Of a DNA stretch of 64,000 nucleotides, positions 33,506 to 41,482 are shown one piece after another. Numbering within the stretch: the stretch's first letter is position 1; every line of letters starts with the position of its first letter. This DNA is from JAUIIK01 sp963709995 (lineage in GTDB: Bacteria; Chloroflexota; Chloroflexia; Thermomicrobiales; CFX8). The stretch is from contig CAVPYN010000001.1 of NCBI GenBank assembly GCA_963709995.1, positions 434,001 through 498,000 on the forward strand. The letters are read 5' to 3'. Under the pieces are notes generated by a model. That model made no database searches and was not told the DNA's origin. It saw nothing but the letters and a program-made list of their open reading frames with translations. The translations under genes were made by a program, and so were the position numbers.

Positions 33506-34184
33506 CCGGCGGTTGGTTCGCCCCCGCAAGGTGGACGTTTTCTTTGAATTCCCCGGTGACTGCGTACACGATCCGCTCGCAAATGTTCGTCACGCGATCG
33601 CCCATGCGCTCGAAATTGTGAGCAATCCAGAGCATGCCGGAGGCTTCGGGTACGACTTCAGGGTCCGCGATCATTTCAGTGATGAGTTCCCGGTAGATCC
33701 GACTCCAGAGCAGGTCCATTTCGTCGTCCTGGATCGCCACCCGGCGAGCCAATTGGGCGTCATTCTCGAGAAACGCCTCCATCGAAGAGATAAGCTGCTC
33801 TCGTCCGAGGGTGGCAAGTTTGAGAATCCTGGGTGTAGCCTGGATCTCGGGCGCCTCCGGGTACTCGAGGACGGTGCGCGCGACGACTTTGGCATAGTCG
33901 CCGATCCGTTCCAACTCGCTTGTTATGTGGAGGACCGCGATCAACTCCCGTAGATCACCGGCCATCGGGGCTTGCCGGGCGATGGTCAGGATGACTTCTT
34001 CTTCGATTTCCCATCGCGCATCGTTGATGAGATCGTCGTTCGTGACGACATGACGCGCTTTCGCGGGGTCCCACTCTTCAAAGGCTTCGATCGAACGGAC
34101 GATTGACTTTTCCACCATGCTGGACAACGCCACGGTGGCGTCCTTGATCCCCTGGATACTGGATGCGTAGTTAACTCGAATCAT
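33498..34184 (-). CDS. phoU: PhoU-family phosphate signalling protein (second of two)
   Basis: A 228-residue all-helical protein with two PhoU repeats: MVEKSIVRSIEAFEEWDPAK with INDARWEIEEEVILTIARQA, PMAGDLRELIAVLHITSELE, RIGDYAKVVART, and in the second half MLWIAHNFERMGDRVTNICE. The E-x-x-x-D metal-cluster motifs (ELERIGDYA and NFERMGDRV) are intact. PhoU links the Pst transporter to the PhoR/PhoB-type sensor and lowers phosphate uptake. It follows a closely related phoU gene; the two differ in the linker and C-terminal tail. ATG at 34184 follows AGGA. Confidence 0.9.
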   Translation of the reverse strand: MIRVNYASSIQGIKDATVALSSMVEKSIVRSIEAFEEWDPAKARHVVTNDDLINDARWEIEEEVILTIARQAPMAGDLRELIAVLHITSELERIGDYAKVVARTVLEYPEAPEIQATPRILKLATLGREQLISSMEAFLENDAQLARRVAIQDDEMDLLWSRIYRELITEMIADPEVVPEASGMLWIAHNFERMGDRVTNICERIVYAVTGEFKENVHLAGANQPPDG

Positions 34185-34252
34185 GGTGTTCGTTCCTGAC
34201 GATGCCACAAACGTTGGTAGAACAATTCTCTCGCGAAACAGCTAACGTCGAG

Positions 34253-34957
34253 CTAGTTGAAGTCAGCAAAGTGATTTCTGAAATCCTTCGGGTTGACCTC
34301 CTCGAAATTCCCGGTTGTCACGTAGATGATGCGTTCGCAGATGTTTGTGGCCCGGTCACCAATGCGCTCCAGATTATGCGCGACCCACAACAGATGGGTG
34401 GCGCGGGCAACAGTGCTCGGATCAGCGATCATTACTGCAAGGAGATCACGGTAAATCGACTCGTACAGACGATCAACCTCTGCGTCCCGCGCGGCAATCT
34501 CTCGCGCGCGCTCAGTGTCTTCGGCAATGAAGGCTTCCAATGCGTCGGCGACCATCCGAGTGGCCCGCTCGGCCATCTCCGGGATGTCCACGAGCTCCTT
34601 CAGAAGCGGTTGATCGGCGGTTCGAAGCGTGAGGCGGGCAATGCCATCGGCATGATCGCCCATGCGCTCGAGGTTTGTCGCGATATGCACGCTAGCCAGG
34701 ACGTGGCGCAAGTCACCGGCAACTGGACTTTGCCGGGCGATGATCCGCATCGTCTCGTCTTCGATCTGCCAACGCGCGTCGTTCACTTTCTGATCGAGAT
34801 CGATAACCTGTTGCGCGCCGGCGATGTCCTGTTTCCGCAGAGCCTCTACGGCGCGGTTGATTTGCCGATCGACCAGCGAGCCCAGGCGCAAGACATTATC
34901 CTGGAGTGCCCGTAGCTCAGCCGAGTACTCTGTGCGAATTGCATGCGTGTCGGTCAT
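34253..34957 (-). CDS. phoU: PhoU-family phosphate signalling protein (first of two)
   Basis: A 234-residue PhoU with both metal motifs (NLERMGDHADGIAR and NLERIGDRATNICE) and the repeats VLRLGSLVDRQINRAVEALR and MIADPSTVARATHLLWVAHN. It starts 44 bases after the pstB stop, with GAGGAG before the ATG at 34957, and is followed 68 bases later by the paralogous gene. Tandem phoU genes suggest either dosage or two distinct partners, for example transporter and sensor. No PhoR/PhoB pair is in the window. Confidence 0.92.
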   Translation of the reverse strand: MTDTHAIRTEYSAELRALQDNVLRLGSLVDRQINRAVEALRKQDIAGAQQVIDLDQKVNDARWQIEDETMRIIARQSPVAGDLRHVLASVHIATNLERMGDHADGIARLTLRTADQPLLKELVDIPEMAERATRMVADALEAFIAEDTERAREIAARDAEVDRLYESIYRDLLAVMIADPSTVARATHLLWVAHNLERIGDRATNICERIIYVTTGNFEEVNPKDFRNHFADFN

Positions 34958-35001
34958 GTCTCCTCGTTCCTGTTTGAGATCAAGCTGCGCTCTGCAATTA
35001 G

Positions 35002-35832
35002 CTAGCCGACACGTCCGGTGATGTAGTCTTCTGTTCGCGAGTCTCGCGGGCTGGTGAAGATCTCGTCGGTCGGTCCCATTTCGGCGAGGGTGCCGGCGCG
35101 GCCGTCAGTCAACGTCATGAAGGCTGTGATATCGGAAACGCGCGCCGCCTGCTGCATGTTGTGGGTGACGATGATGATCGTGTACTCCTCAACCAGCTCG
35201 CGCATCAAGTCCTCGATACGCAGGGTGGAGATCGGATCGAGCGCGGAGCAGGGCTCATCCATGAGGATTACATCCGGCTGGATCGCGATCGTGCGCGCGA
35301 TACACAGGCGTTGCTGTTGCCCGCCGGAGAGCGAGAGGCCGCTATCCTTCATCTTGTCCTTGACTTCATCCCAGAGGGCGGCCTGGACGAGGCTGCGCTC
35401 GACCAACTCGTCCATGTTGCCCCGATAGCCATTAATCTTTGCGCCCCAGGCGACGTTGTCGTAGATCGACTTGGGGAAGGGGTTCGGCCGCTGGAAGACC
35501 ATGCCGACGCGGGCGCGCACCGCCACCGGATCGACCCGCGAGTCGTAGATATTCTCCCCGTGGTAGAGCACCTCGCCTTCTACGCGGGCGGTCGGAACAA
35601 GATCATTCATCCGGTTGAAGGTCTTGAGCACGGTGCTCTTGCCGCAACCGGAGGGTCCGATCAACGCCGTTATGCGCTTCTCGGGGATTTCCATCGAGGT
35701 GCCAGTGACCGCGAGAAAATCGCCGTAGAAGACCTTGAGATCGTTGACCTTGATGATCGAGTGCGTGTCATCGAGGTTGCGGACAACATTGTGGTCCAAT
35801 GCGCTCGTTACTGACGTCGTGATTCCACTCAT
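35002..35832 (-). CDS. pstB: Phosphate ABC transporter ATP-binding protein PstB
   Basis: A 276-residue PstB: VNDLKVFYGDFLAVTGTSME, Walker A GPSGCGKST, the family-specific RMNDLVPTARVEGEVLYHGE, FQRPNPFPKSIYDNVAWGAK, signature LSGGQQQRLCIARTIA, Walker B VILMDEPCSALDPIST and switch THNMQQAARVSD. It hydrolyses ATP to drive phosphate uptake through PstC-PstA. ATG at 35832 is chosen; a much longer open frame upstream (to 36684) is the antisense-frame shadow of pstA. It follows pstA by 17 bases. Confidence 0.96.
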   Translation of the reverse strand: MSGITTSVTSALDHNVVRNLDDTHSIIKVNDLKVFYGDFLAVTGTSMEIPEKRITALIGPSGCGKSTVLKTFNRMNDLVPTARVEGEVLYHGENIYDSRVDPVAVRARVGMVFQRPNPFPKSIYDNVAWGAKINGYRGNMDELVERSLVQAALWDEVKDKMKDSGLSLSGGQQQRLCIARTIAIQPDVILMDEPCSALDPISTLRIEDLMRELVEEYTIIIVTHNMQQAARVSDITAFMTLTDGRAGTLAEMGPTDEIFTSPRDSRTEDYITGRVG

Positions 35833-35849
35833 TGAAAGCTCGTTCCCTC

Positions 35850-36740
35850 CTACAATCGCTGTTTGTTCTGAAAGTGGTTGCGCAGCAGAATAGCGCCCAT
35901 GTTCATCGTCAGCAGCAGCGCCAGTAGCACGATGATCGCTCCGGCGGCGACGGCGTGAAACTCCTCCTGCGGTCGCGCCGTCCAGCCATAAATGGCCATC
36001 GGCAACACGGAGAAGCGTGACCCGAGCCCTTCGGGCGAGAAATTGAGGAACGCCACCGCGCCAACGACGATCAGCGGCGCTGTCTCGCCGATCGCGCGCG
36101 AGAGCGCCAGAATCGTGCCGGTCAGGATGCCGGGCAGCGCAGCCGGAAAGACGTGCGAGCGGACGACCTGCAGGCGCGTTGCGCCGAGCGCGAGTCCGCC
36201 CTGCCGCAGCGAATCCGGCACGGCGCGAATCGCCTCCTGCGACGCGATGATCACCACCGGCAGCACGAGCAGCGAGAGTGTGATCGCTGCTGCTCCTATG
36301 CTGCGCCCCATACTGAGCAGCTGGACGAAGATGCCGAGACCAAGCAGGCCGTAGACGATTGAGGGAACACCGGCGAGATTGCTGATGTTGGTCCGGATGA
36401 TCGTGGTGATCTTGTCCGACGGCGCGAACTCCTCGAGATAGATTGCGGCGCCGACGCCGACCGGGAAGGTGAATAAGGCGGTCAGGACCATGACCCAGAT
36501 CGTTCCCATCAGGGCCGGGCGGATGCCGGCCTGATCGGCAAAGCGCGACGGGTAATTCGTGATGAAATCCCAGCTTAGTGTGGATCCACCGTCGCCGATG
36601 ATTTCGTAGAGCAGGACGGCCAGAACGAGGATGCCGAAGATCGTGGCAGCCAGAAAGACGACACTCAAGATGCTTCCAAGCCACTGTCGCCGGCGCAGAT
36701 GGCCTTGAGTCGCGCTGAGGGGGCTACTGGCTGCGCTCAT
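35850..36740 (-). CDS. pstA: Phosphate ABC transporter permease PstA
   Basis: A 296-residue inner-membrane permease with six hydrophobic spans and the PstA loop SLRQGGLALGATRLQVVRSH with the EAA-type coupling region PAALPGILTGTILALSRAIG. It pairs with PstC to form the phosphate channel. Its ATG overlaps the pstC stop (ATGA at 36737-36740), so synthesis is coupled. The N-terminal HLRRRQW patch precedes the first span. Confidence 0.95.
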   Translation of the reverse strand: MSAASSPLSATQGHLRRRQWLGSILSVVFLAATIFGILVLAVLLYEIIGDGGSTLSWDFITNYPSRFADQAGIRPALMGTIWVMVLTALFTFPVGVGAAIYLEEFAPSDKITTIIRTNISNLAGVPSIVYGLLGLGIFVQLLSMGRSIGAAAITLSLLVLPVVIIASQEAIRAVPDSLRQGGLALGATRLQVVRSHVFPAALPGILTGTILALSRAIGETAPLIVVGAVAFLNFSPEGLGSRFSVLPMAIYGWTARPQEEFHAVAAGAIIVLLALLLTMNMGAILLRNHFQNKQRL

Positions 36741-37705
36741 TCATACACCTCCCGGAATCTCTGGACGAGGAAATGGCTGCCGATGTTCAGCACAAGTGTG
36801 ATCAGGAAAAGCGTGAAGCCAACGGCGAACAGCGTGCGGTATTCGATCGTGCCGCGGGGCACGTCACCACCGGCGATCTGGGCGATGTAGGCGGTCATCG
36901 TCTGCATACTCTCGCGCGGGTCCCAGGTCCAGTTAGCGATGCCGCCCGCGGCAAGCACCACGACCATCGTCTCGCCGACAGCGCGGGAGAGGGCCAGGAT
37001 GACCGATGCGATGATGCCCGAAAATGCGGCCGGGACCATAACGCGCAGCGATGTTTCGAGCTTGGTTGCGCCAAGCGCGTAGGCACCATCCCTCAGGTCT
37101 CTGGGAACGGACTGAATGGCATCCTCGCTGAGCGACGAAACGAGCGGAATGATCAGGATTCCGACGGTCAGCCCGGCCGAAAGCGCATTATAAACAGGAA
37201 CATCGCTGTTGAAGCGCTGGACGATTTCGGGTGTGACGAAGGTCAGCGCAAAGTAGCCGAAGACAACCGTTGGAATGCCTGCCAGCACTTCGAGCGTCGG
37301 TTTGATGACCGACCGGACCTTCGGATTGGCGTACATCGATAAATATATCGCTGCGGCCAGACCGACTGGCACGGCGACGATCAGAGCGATGACCGAAACG
37401 ACCATCGTACCTGCGACCAGCGGCAGGACGCCGAACTCGGGGTTGTTGAAGAGCGCCGTCCAGGTCGTTCCAGTGTAGAACTCCCAGGGCGAGACTTCCC
37501 GGAAGAATTCGAGCGTCTCAAAGATCAGCACGAAAACGATGCCAGCGGTTGTCGCGACCGAAAGCGCCGCGCAAAGAAACAGGAACCCGCGCACCAGCCG
37601 TTCGCCGATGCGTCCTTCGGACTTCCCGGTAAGCGGTCGCGCACGAAAGGCCGCCTTCTCCTGGTAGGTGGCGCCCCCTGCCGGGGAGACAACGCTCTTA
37701 GCCAT
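36737..37705 (-). CDS. pstC: Phosphate ABC transporter permease PstC
   Basis: A 322-residue permease: first span FLFLCAALSVATTAGIVFVL, then GVLPLVAGTMVVSVIALIVA, GIPTVVFGYFALTFVTPEIV and the coupling loop DLRDGAYALGATKLETSLRV with PAAFSGIIASVILALSRAVG. Together with PstA it builds the membrane pore. ATG at 37705 is used; TTG at 37735 is possible. It is the first gene after the pstS transcript, separated by 392 bases with a hairpin. Confidence 0.95.
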   Translation of the reverse strand: MAKSVVSPAGGATYQEKAAFRARPLTGKSEGRIGERLVRGFLFLCAALSVATTAGIVFVLIFETLEFFREVSPWEFYTGTTWTALFNNPEFGVLPLVAGTMVVSVIALIVAVPVGLAAAIYLSMYANPKVRSVIKPTLEVLAGIPTVVFGYFALTFVTPEIVQRFNSDVPVYNALSAGLTVGILIIPLVSSLSEDAIQSVPRDLRDGAYALGATKLETSLRVMVPAAFSGIIASVILALSRAVGETMVVVLAAGGIANWTWDPRESMQTMTAYIAQIAGGDVPRGTIEYRTLFAVGFTLFLITLVLNIGSHFLVQRFREVYE

Positions 37706-37735
37706 AGGAGCCACTTCCCCTCTGGGACAATCCAA

Positions 37736-38097
37736 AAAGATGCGAGATCATGTTGCTGGACGCTCCCCTCTCCCCTGTCCCATACTGCAATACGTAAGAG
37801 ACCCTGTTAGCCTCTGTTGAGCGCGTTACCTGCGGACAGGGACACTATTCCTCGTGGTTGTCGGGCCGCCGCCGATGGATTGCTCATGCCGATGGTTCGT
37901 ACAACTCCCCTTTCGACAGTACAGCTTAGGACCTGCGAGTGATACTAAGATAATCGTTATGTTAGGGGATCATTAGAGATGGATAATACAAAGGTCGGTG
38001 GTTGGCTATAGGTCATCACCCGAATGGACGCGACCGGGGCGGGATCGATTCCACCCCGGTCGCGATTTGCGCGCTGATCTTGCTCTAGCAGGGCTGG
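37736..38097. other. 362-base region between pstS and pstC
   Basis: No gene. It contains the hairpin at 38029-38064 that follows pstS, then an A/T-richer stretch (37900-38000) suited to a promoter for pstC: minus-strand ATAACGATTATCTTAG resembles the ATAACGA element upstream of pstS. I cannot assign a firm -35/-10. Confidence 0.5.
38029..38064 (-). terminator. Inverted repeat after pstS
   Basis: CGCGACCGGGG (38029-38039) pairs with CCCCGGTCGCG (38054-38064), an 11-bp GC stem with a 14-base loop, about 35 bases beyond the pstS stop on the minus strand. It probably separates pstS from pstCAB mRNA, allowing a higher level of binding protein. No U-tract. Confidence 0.65.
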
Positions 38098-40089
38098 CTA
38101 GCTGCCGGCCACCTCGTCAATCAACGCGAGATTCGCTTCATAGACCTCGTCCGGATACTCGACGTAACCGACCTGCGAGATAACCGCGCGGCCCTCGGTC
38201 ATGTAGAAGCGGGCAAACTCTTGGACTACCGGATCTTCGGCCAGCGCATCGTTACGAACATAGATGAAGAGCGGACGTGAAAGCGGCTGGTACTCGCCAC
38301 TGTTCACCGTCTCTTCGTTCGGCTCGACGCAGCCCTCGCCGCCGTCGATTTCCACGATCTTGACGCGATCCTGGTTCTCGACGTAGTAGGCGTAGCCGAA
38401 GTAGCCGATCGCATTCTGATCGCCCTCAATACCCTGGACGAGGACGTTGTCGTCTTCACTCGTCTGGATATTGTCGGTGCGTGTCGCTCCAGCCTCGCCA
38501 CCGATCGTCTCGGTGAAGTACTCGAAGGTGCCAGAGTCGGTGCCCGGGATGTAGAAGGTGATGTCTTCGTCCGGCCAGGAGGGGTCGACGTCAGACCAGC
38601 TCGAGACAGTGCTGTCCGGCTCGAACATCAGGGTAAGTTGCTCGACGGTGAGACAGGTGACCCAGTCGTTCTCGGGGTTGACGACGACGGAGAGCCCGTC
38701 GATCGCGACCATGAACTCGGTCATCTCGATACCGTTCGAGGCACATGCCTCGATCTCTTCATCCTTGACAGGACGTGATGCATCCGAGACCTGCGTCTCA
38801 CCGGCGCAGAACTTCTCGAAGCCGCCACCGGTGCCGGAAAAGCCGACGGTGATACGGACGTCTGAGTAGACGTTCGAGAACTCTTCGGCGACGCCTTCAG
38901 AAATCGGGAAGACAGTGCTGGAGCCGTCGATGTCGATCGAGCCGGAGAGCTCCATCATCTCTTCTTCGGTGGCGGTTGGCTCCGCGGCCATCTCCTCGGT
39001 TGCCGTCGGTTCCTCGGCCGAGCCCTCGTCGTCCTCTTCTTCCATCGAACGCGACCACATCGGAACCGTGCTGCCAGCGCGCACCAGGGCGGCATCCGCG
39101 ATATTCTGGTTGTACACCTCGTCCGGAAACTCGACGTAGCCGACTTCCGGGATCACCACGCGGCCGTCAGTCATGTAGAAGCGGATGAATTCCGCGACCT
39201 CGGGACGCTCCCGTACATCTGCATTGTTGGCGTAGATGAAGAGCGGACGCGAAAGCGGCTGGTACTCGCCACTGTTCACTGTCTCTTCATTCGGCTCGAC
39301 GCAGCCCTCACCACCGTCAACAGCCACGATCTTGACGCGATCCTGGTTCTCGACGTAGTAGGCGAAGCCGAAGTAACCGATCGCATTCTGATCGCCCTCG
39401 ATACCCTGGACGAGCACGTTGTCGTCTTCACTCGTCTGGATGTTGTCGGTGCGTGTCGCTCCAGCCTCGCCACCGATCGTCTCGGTGAAGTACTCGAAGG
39501 TGCCGGAGTCGGTGCCCGGGATGTAGAAGGTGATGTCTTCGTCCGGCCAGGAGGGGTCGACGTCGGACCAGCTTGAGACAGTGCTGTCGGGCCCGAACAT
39601 GGCCGTCAACTGCTCGACGGTGAGACAGGTGACCCAGTCGTTCTCGGGGTTGACGACGACGGAGAGCCCGTCGATCGCGACCCGGAACTCGGTCATCTTG
39701 ATACCTTCAGCCTCACATGCCTCGATCTCTTCATCCTTTACCGGGCGGGAAGCATCTGAGATCGATGTATCCCCGGCGCAGAACTTCTCGAAGCCGCCGC
39801 CGGTGCCGGAGAAGCCGACGGTAATGTTGACGTCGGGATACTCCTTGGCGAATTCCTCGGCGACACCTTCCGTCACCGGGAAGACGGTGCTGGAGCCGTC
39901 GATGTCGATCGAGCCGGAGAGCTCCAACTCCTCACCCTCCGTCGCCGTTGTCTCCGTTTGACCGGAACCGCTCGTGGCGGTTGGATCGCTATCGTCATCA
40001 TCGTCGCCACATGCCGCGAGCACGAGCATGGCGGCCAGGATGATGAGCGCGAAGAACGCGAAGCGTTGCAATCGCCATGGTTTGGTCAC
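38098..40089 (-). CDS. pstS: Phosphate-binding lipoprotein with two complete tandem PstS domains
   Basis: A 663-residue lipoprotein, about twice the usual PstS length. The signal peptide ends in the lipobox LVLAACGDD (Cys27), followed by an acidic/Thr linker. Domain 1 (56-339) and domain 2 (380-663) align without gaps, offset by 324 residues. Both have all phosphate-site motifs: DGSSTVFP, FSGTGGGFEKFCAG, SDASRPVKDEEIEAC and YIPGTDSGTFEYF. An acidic Glu/Thr/Ala linker (340-379) joins them. One anchored chain could therefore bind two phosphates, or deliver alternately to PstCA. It lies upstream of pstCAB with phoU genes, so its role in phosphate uptake is firm; the bivalent architecture is unusual. 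GTG at 40089 follows GAGGAGG. Confidence 0.95.
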   Translation of the reverse strand: MTKPWRLQRFAFFALIILAAMLVLAACGDDDDDSDPTATSGSGQTETTATEGEELELSGSIDIDGSSTVFPVTEGVAEEFAKEYPDVNITVGFSGTGGGFEKFCAGDTSISDASRPVKDEEIEACEAEGIKMTEFRVAIDGLSVVVNPENDWVTCLTVEQLTAMFGPDSTVSSWSDVDPSWPDEDITFYIPGTDSGTFEYFTETIGGEAGATRTDNIQTSEDDNVLVQGIEGDQNAIGYFGFAYYVENQDRVKIVAVDGGEGCVEPNEETVNSGEYQPLSRPLFIYANNADVRERPEVAEFIRFYMTDGRVVIPEVGYVEFPDEVYNQNIADAALVRAGSTVPMWSRSMEEEDDEGSAEEPTATEEMAAEPTATEEEMMELSGSIDIDGSSTVFPISEGVAEEFSNVYSDVRITVGFSGTGGGFEKFCAGETQVSDASRPVKDEEIEACASNGIEMTEFMVAIDGLSVVVNPENDWVTCLTVEQLTLMFEPDSTVSSWSDVDPSWPDEDITFYIPGTDSGTFEYFTETIGGEAGATRTDNIQTSEDDNVLVQGIEGDQNAIGYFGYAYYVENQDRVKIVEIDGGEGCVEPNEETVNSGEYQPLSRPLFIYVRNDALAEDPVVQEFARFYMTEGRAVISQVGYVEYPDEVYEANLALIDEVAGS
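38101..39924 (-). repeat. Gapless 852-bp intragenic duplication inside pstS
   Basis: Copies at 39073-39924 (N-terminal domain) and 38101-38952 (C-terminal domain) correspond codon by codon at a fixed 972-base offset. Long stretches in the middle (for example around 38401-38700 and 39373-39672) differ at only a few bases, mostly third positions, while the ends and linker-proximal parts have diverged more. This pattern fits duplication followed by gene conversion or strong purifying selection of the central region. Confidence 0.9.
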
Positions 40090-40198
40090 TATTGTGCCCT
40101 CCTCAATAAAGATCTCGAGACTGCGGCGGCGTTCGCCGCGAGTCCTCTATCCACCGTTGGAAAGCTTAGGTAGCGTTTATGATGGAGTCGTTATCCGT

Positions 40199-40216
40199 CG
40201 ATTACCGACCGATTAC
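40199..40216 (-). promoter_or_regulatory. Candidate Pho-type direct repeat upstream of pstS
   Basis: CGATTAC occurs at 40199-40205 and again at 40210-40216 (GTAATCG on the coding strand), a direct repeat with an 11-base period, the period used by PhoB/PhoP-family regulators. It lies about 110-127 bases before the pstS start. The repeat is seen; the binding protein is inferred, and the sequence does not match the enterobacterial Pho box. Confidence 0.4.
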
Positions 40217-40299
40217 AATATGAGGCTCGCGATCGTCCATTGAGGCGGGGCGGAGAACCGCGACCAACACACCGGATCGCCAGGCAAGGAGGTGGACGA

Positions 40300-40881
40300 A
40301 TGACGAACGAACTTGCGTTGCGTGAGGCACTCGCTGATCTGCCGGAGCTCGACACCGACCGCCTCCTCCTGCGGCGCATGCGAATGGATGACGCCAGCGA
40401 TATGTTTGCCTATGGGTCCGACCCCGAGGTGAGCCGAACCGTCTCGTTCAACACCCACCTCTCCATCGACGACTCGCGGGCGTTTCTCTCTACGGTTATC
40501 GACGGTTATGCGCGTGGAGATCGGGCAAGCTGGGGTATCGTCCATCGTGGGGATCGGCGCTTCATTGGAACGATTGGCTTTGCCTCCATCCGCGAAGGCG
40601 GGTACGTCGGTGAGGTCGGGTACGCATTGAACCGTCACTACTGGCGGCAAGGGCTCATGACTGAGGCGCTGCGGGCTGTGATTGATTTCGGGTTCCGTCA
40701 CATGGAACTGCGGCGGATCGAAGCAGTCTGCCGTACTGATAATATCGGATCGTATCGCGTTATGGAGAAGGCGGGCATGCGGCTCGAAGGCGTGCTGCGT
40801 GACGCTAAGTACGTGAAGGGCCGCTTGGAGACGATTCGTCTGTACTCGATCCTCAGGAGTGAATTTGGGCGCGCGAACTGA
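40300..40881 (+). CDS. GNAT acetyltransferase, RimJ/RimL type (first of two)
   Basis: A 193-residue N-acetyltransferase: ELDTDRLLLRRMRMDDASDM, then RRFIGTIGFASIREGGYVGE with VGYALNRHYWRQGLMTEALR (the acetyl-CoA pyrophosphate loop region) and RRIEAVCRTDNIGSYRVMEK followed by AGMRLEGVLRD. This is the RimJ/RimL/Acetyltransf_3 pattern; targets may be ribosomal proteins, other N-termini or small molecules. ATG 40300 has a strong AAGGAGG. The next gene is a paralogue beginning before this one stops, so both are co-translated. Confidence 0.9.
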   Translation: MTNELALREALADLPELDTDRLLLRRMRMDDASDMFAYGSDPEVSRTVSFNTHLSIDDSRAFLSTVIDGYARGDRASWGIVHRGDRRFIGTIGFASIREGGYVGEVGYALNRHYWRQGLMTEALRAVIDFGFRHMELRRIEAVCRTDNIGSYRVMEKAGMRLEGVLRDAKYVKGRLETIRLYSILRSEFGRAN

Positions 40882-41482
40882 TCTCAGTGCAGCCGACGTC
40901 TTCGGGGAGTTCCCGGTTTTGCGAACCAGGCGAACATTGCTGCGCCGCGTTGGTTGGGATGACGCGGAAGATCTCTTTGCGTACGGGTCTGATCCGGAAG
41001 TAAGCAGATTCGTCGGGTGGGATACGTACCAATCGTTGGCTGACGCCGAAGCGTACATCGCCGGGACGATTGAGGCGTACCAGCACCAGCAGCTTGCTGA
41101 CTGGGGGGTCGAGCACATCGCGGAACGCCGGCTTATCGGAACCGTCGGCTACCTCTGGTGGGAGACGTTGGAGGCGACGGCGGAGATCGGTTACGTTCTA
41201 GCGCGGCCCTACTGGGGAGTGGGCATCATGACCGAAGTCGTCCAGGAGATCATGCGATTTGGCTGGGACGAAATGGGACTTAACCGGATTCAGGCGCACA
41301 CCGAGGTGGAGAATGAAGCTTCGCAGCGCGTCCTCGAAAAGTGCGGCATGAGCTACGAAGGAAGATTGAGGGAGCGAGTTCGCTCCGGTGAGCGCTTCGT
41401 TGATTTGTTACTCTACGCGGCGCTCAGGCGGGAACGCGAACGCGTGGAATCGGACAGGGCTGAAGAGGGGCAAGCGACGTGA
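40865..41482 (+). CDS. GNAT acetyltransferase, RimJ/RimL type (second of two)
   Basis: A 205-residue paralogue of the preceding protein (shared LRTRRTLLRRVGWDDAEDLF, AYGSDPEVSRFVGWDTYQS, RRLIGTVGYLWWE, EIGYVLARPYWGVGIMTEVV, and EVENEASQRVLEKCGMSYEG). It probably arose by tandem duplication; similarity is strong in the core and weaker at the ends. TTG at 40865 is used because AGGAG sits five bases before it; GTG at 40859 overlaps that AGGAG. Its stop overlaps the GTG of the bicupin gene (GTGA). Confidence 0.87.
   Translation: MGARTDLSAADVFGEFPVLRTRRTLLRRVGWDDAEDLFAYGSDPEVSRFVGWDTYQSLADAEAYIAGTIEAYQHQQLADWGVEHIAERRLIGTVGYLWWETLEATAEIGYVLARPYWGVGIMTEVVQEIMRFGWDEMGLNRIQAHTEVENEASQRVLEKCGMSYEGRLRERVRSGERFVDLLLYAALRRERERVESDRAEEGQAT

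Noticed and set aside
35833..36684. N-terminal extension of PstB
   Set aside because: The extension is the antisense-frame reading of pstA; PstB homology begins only after ATG 35832.
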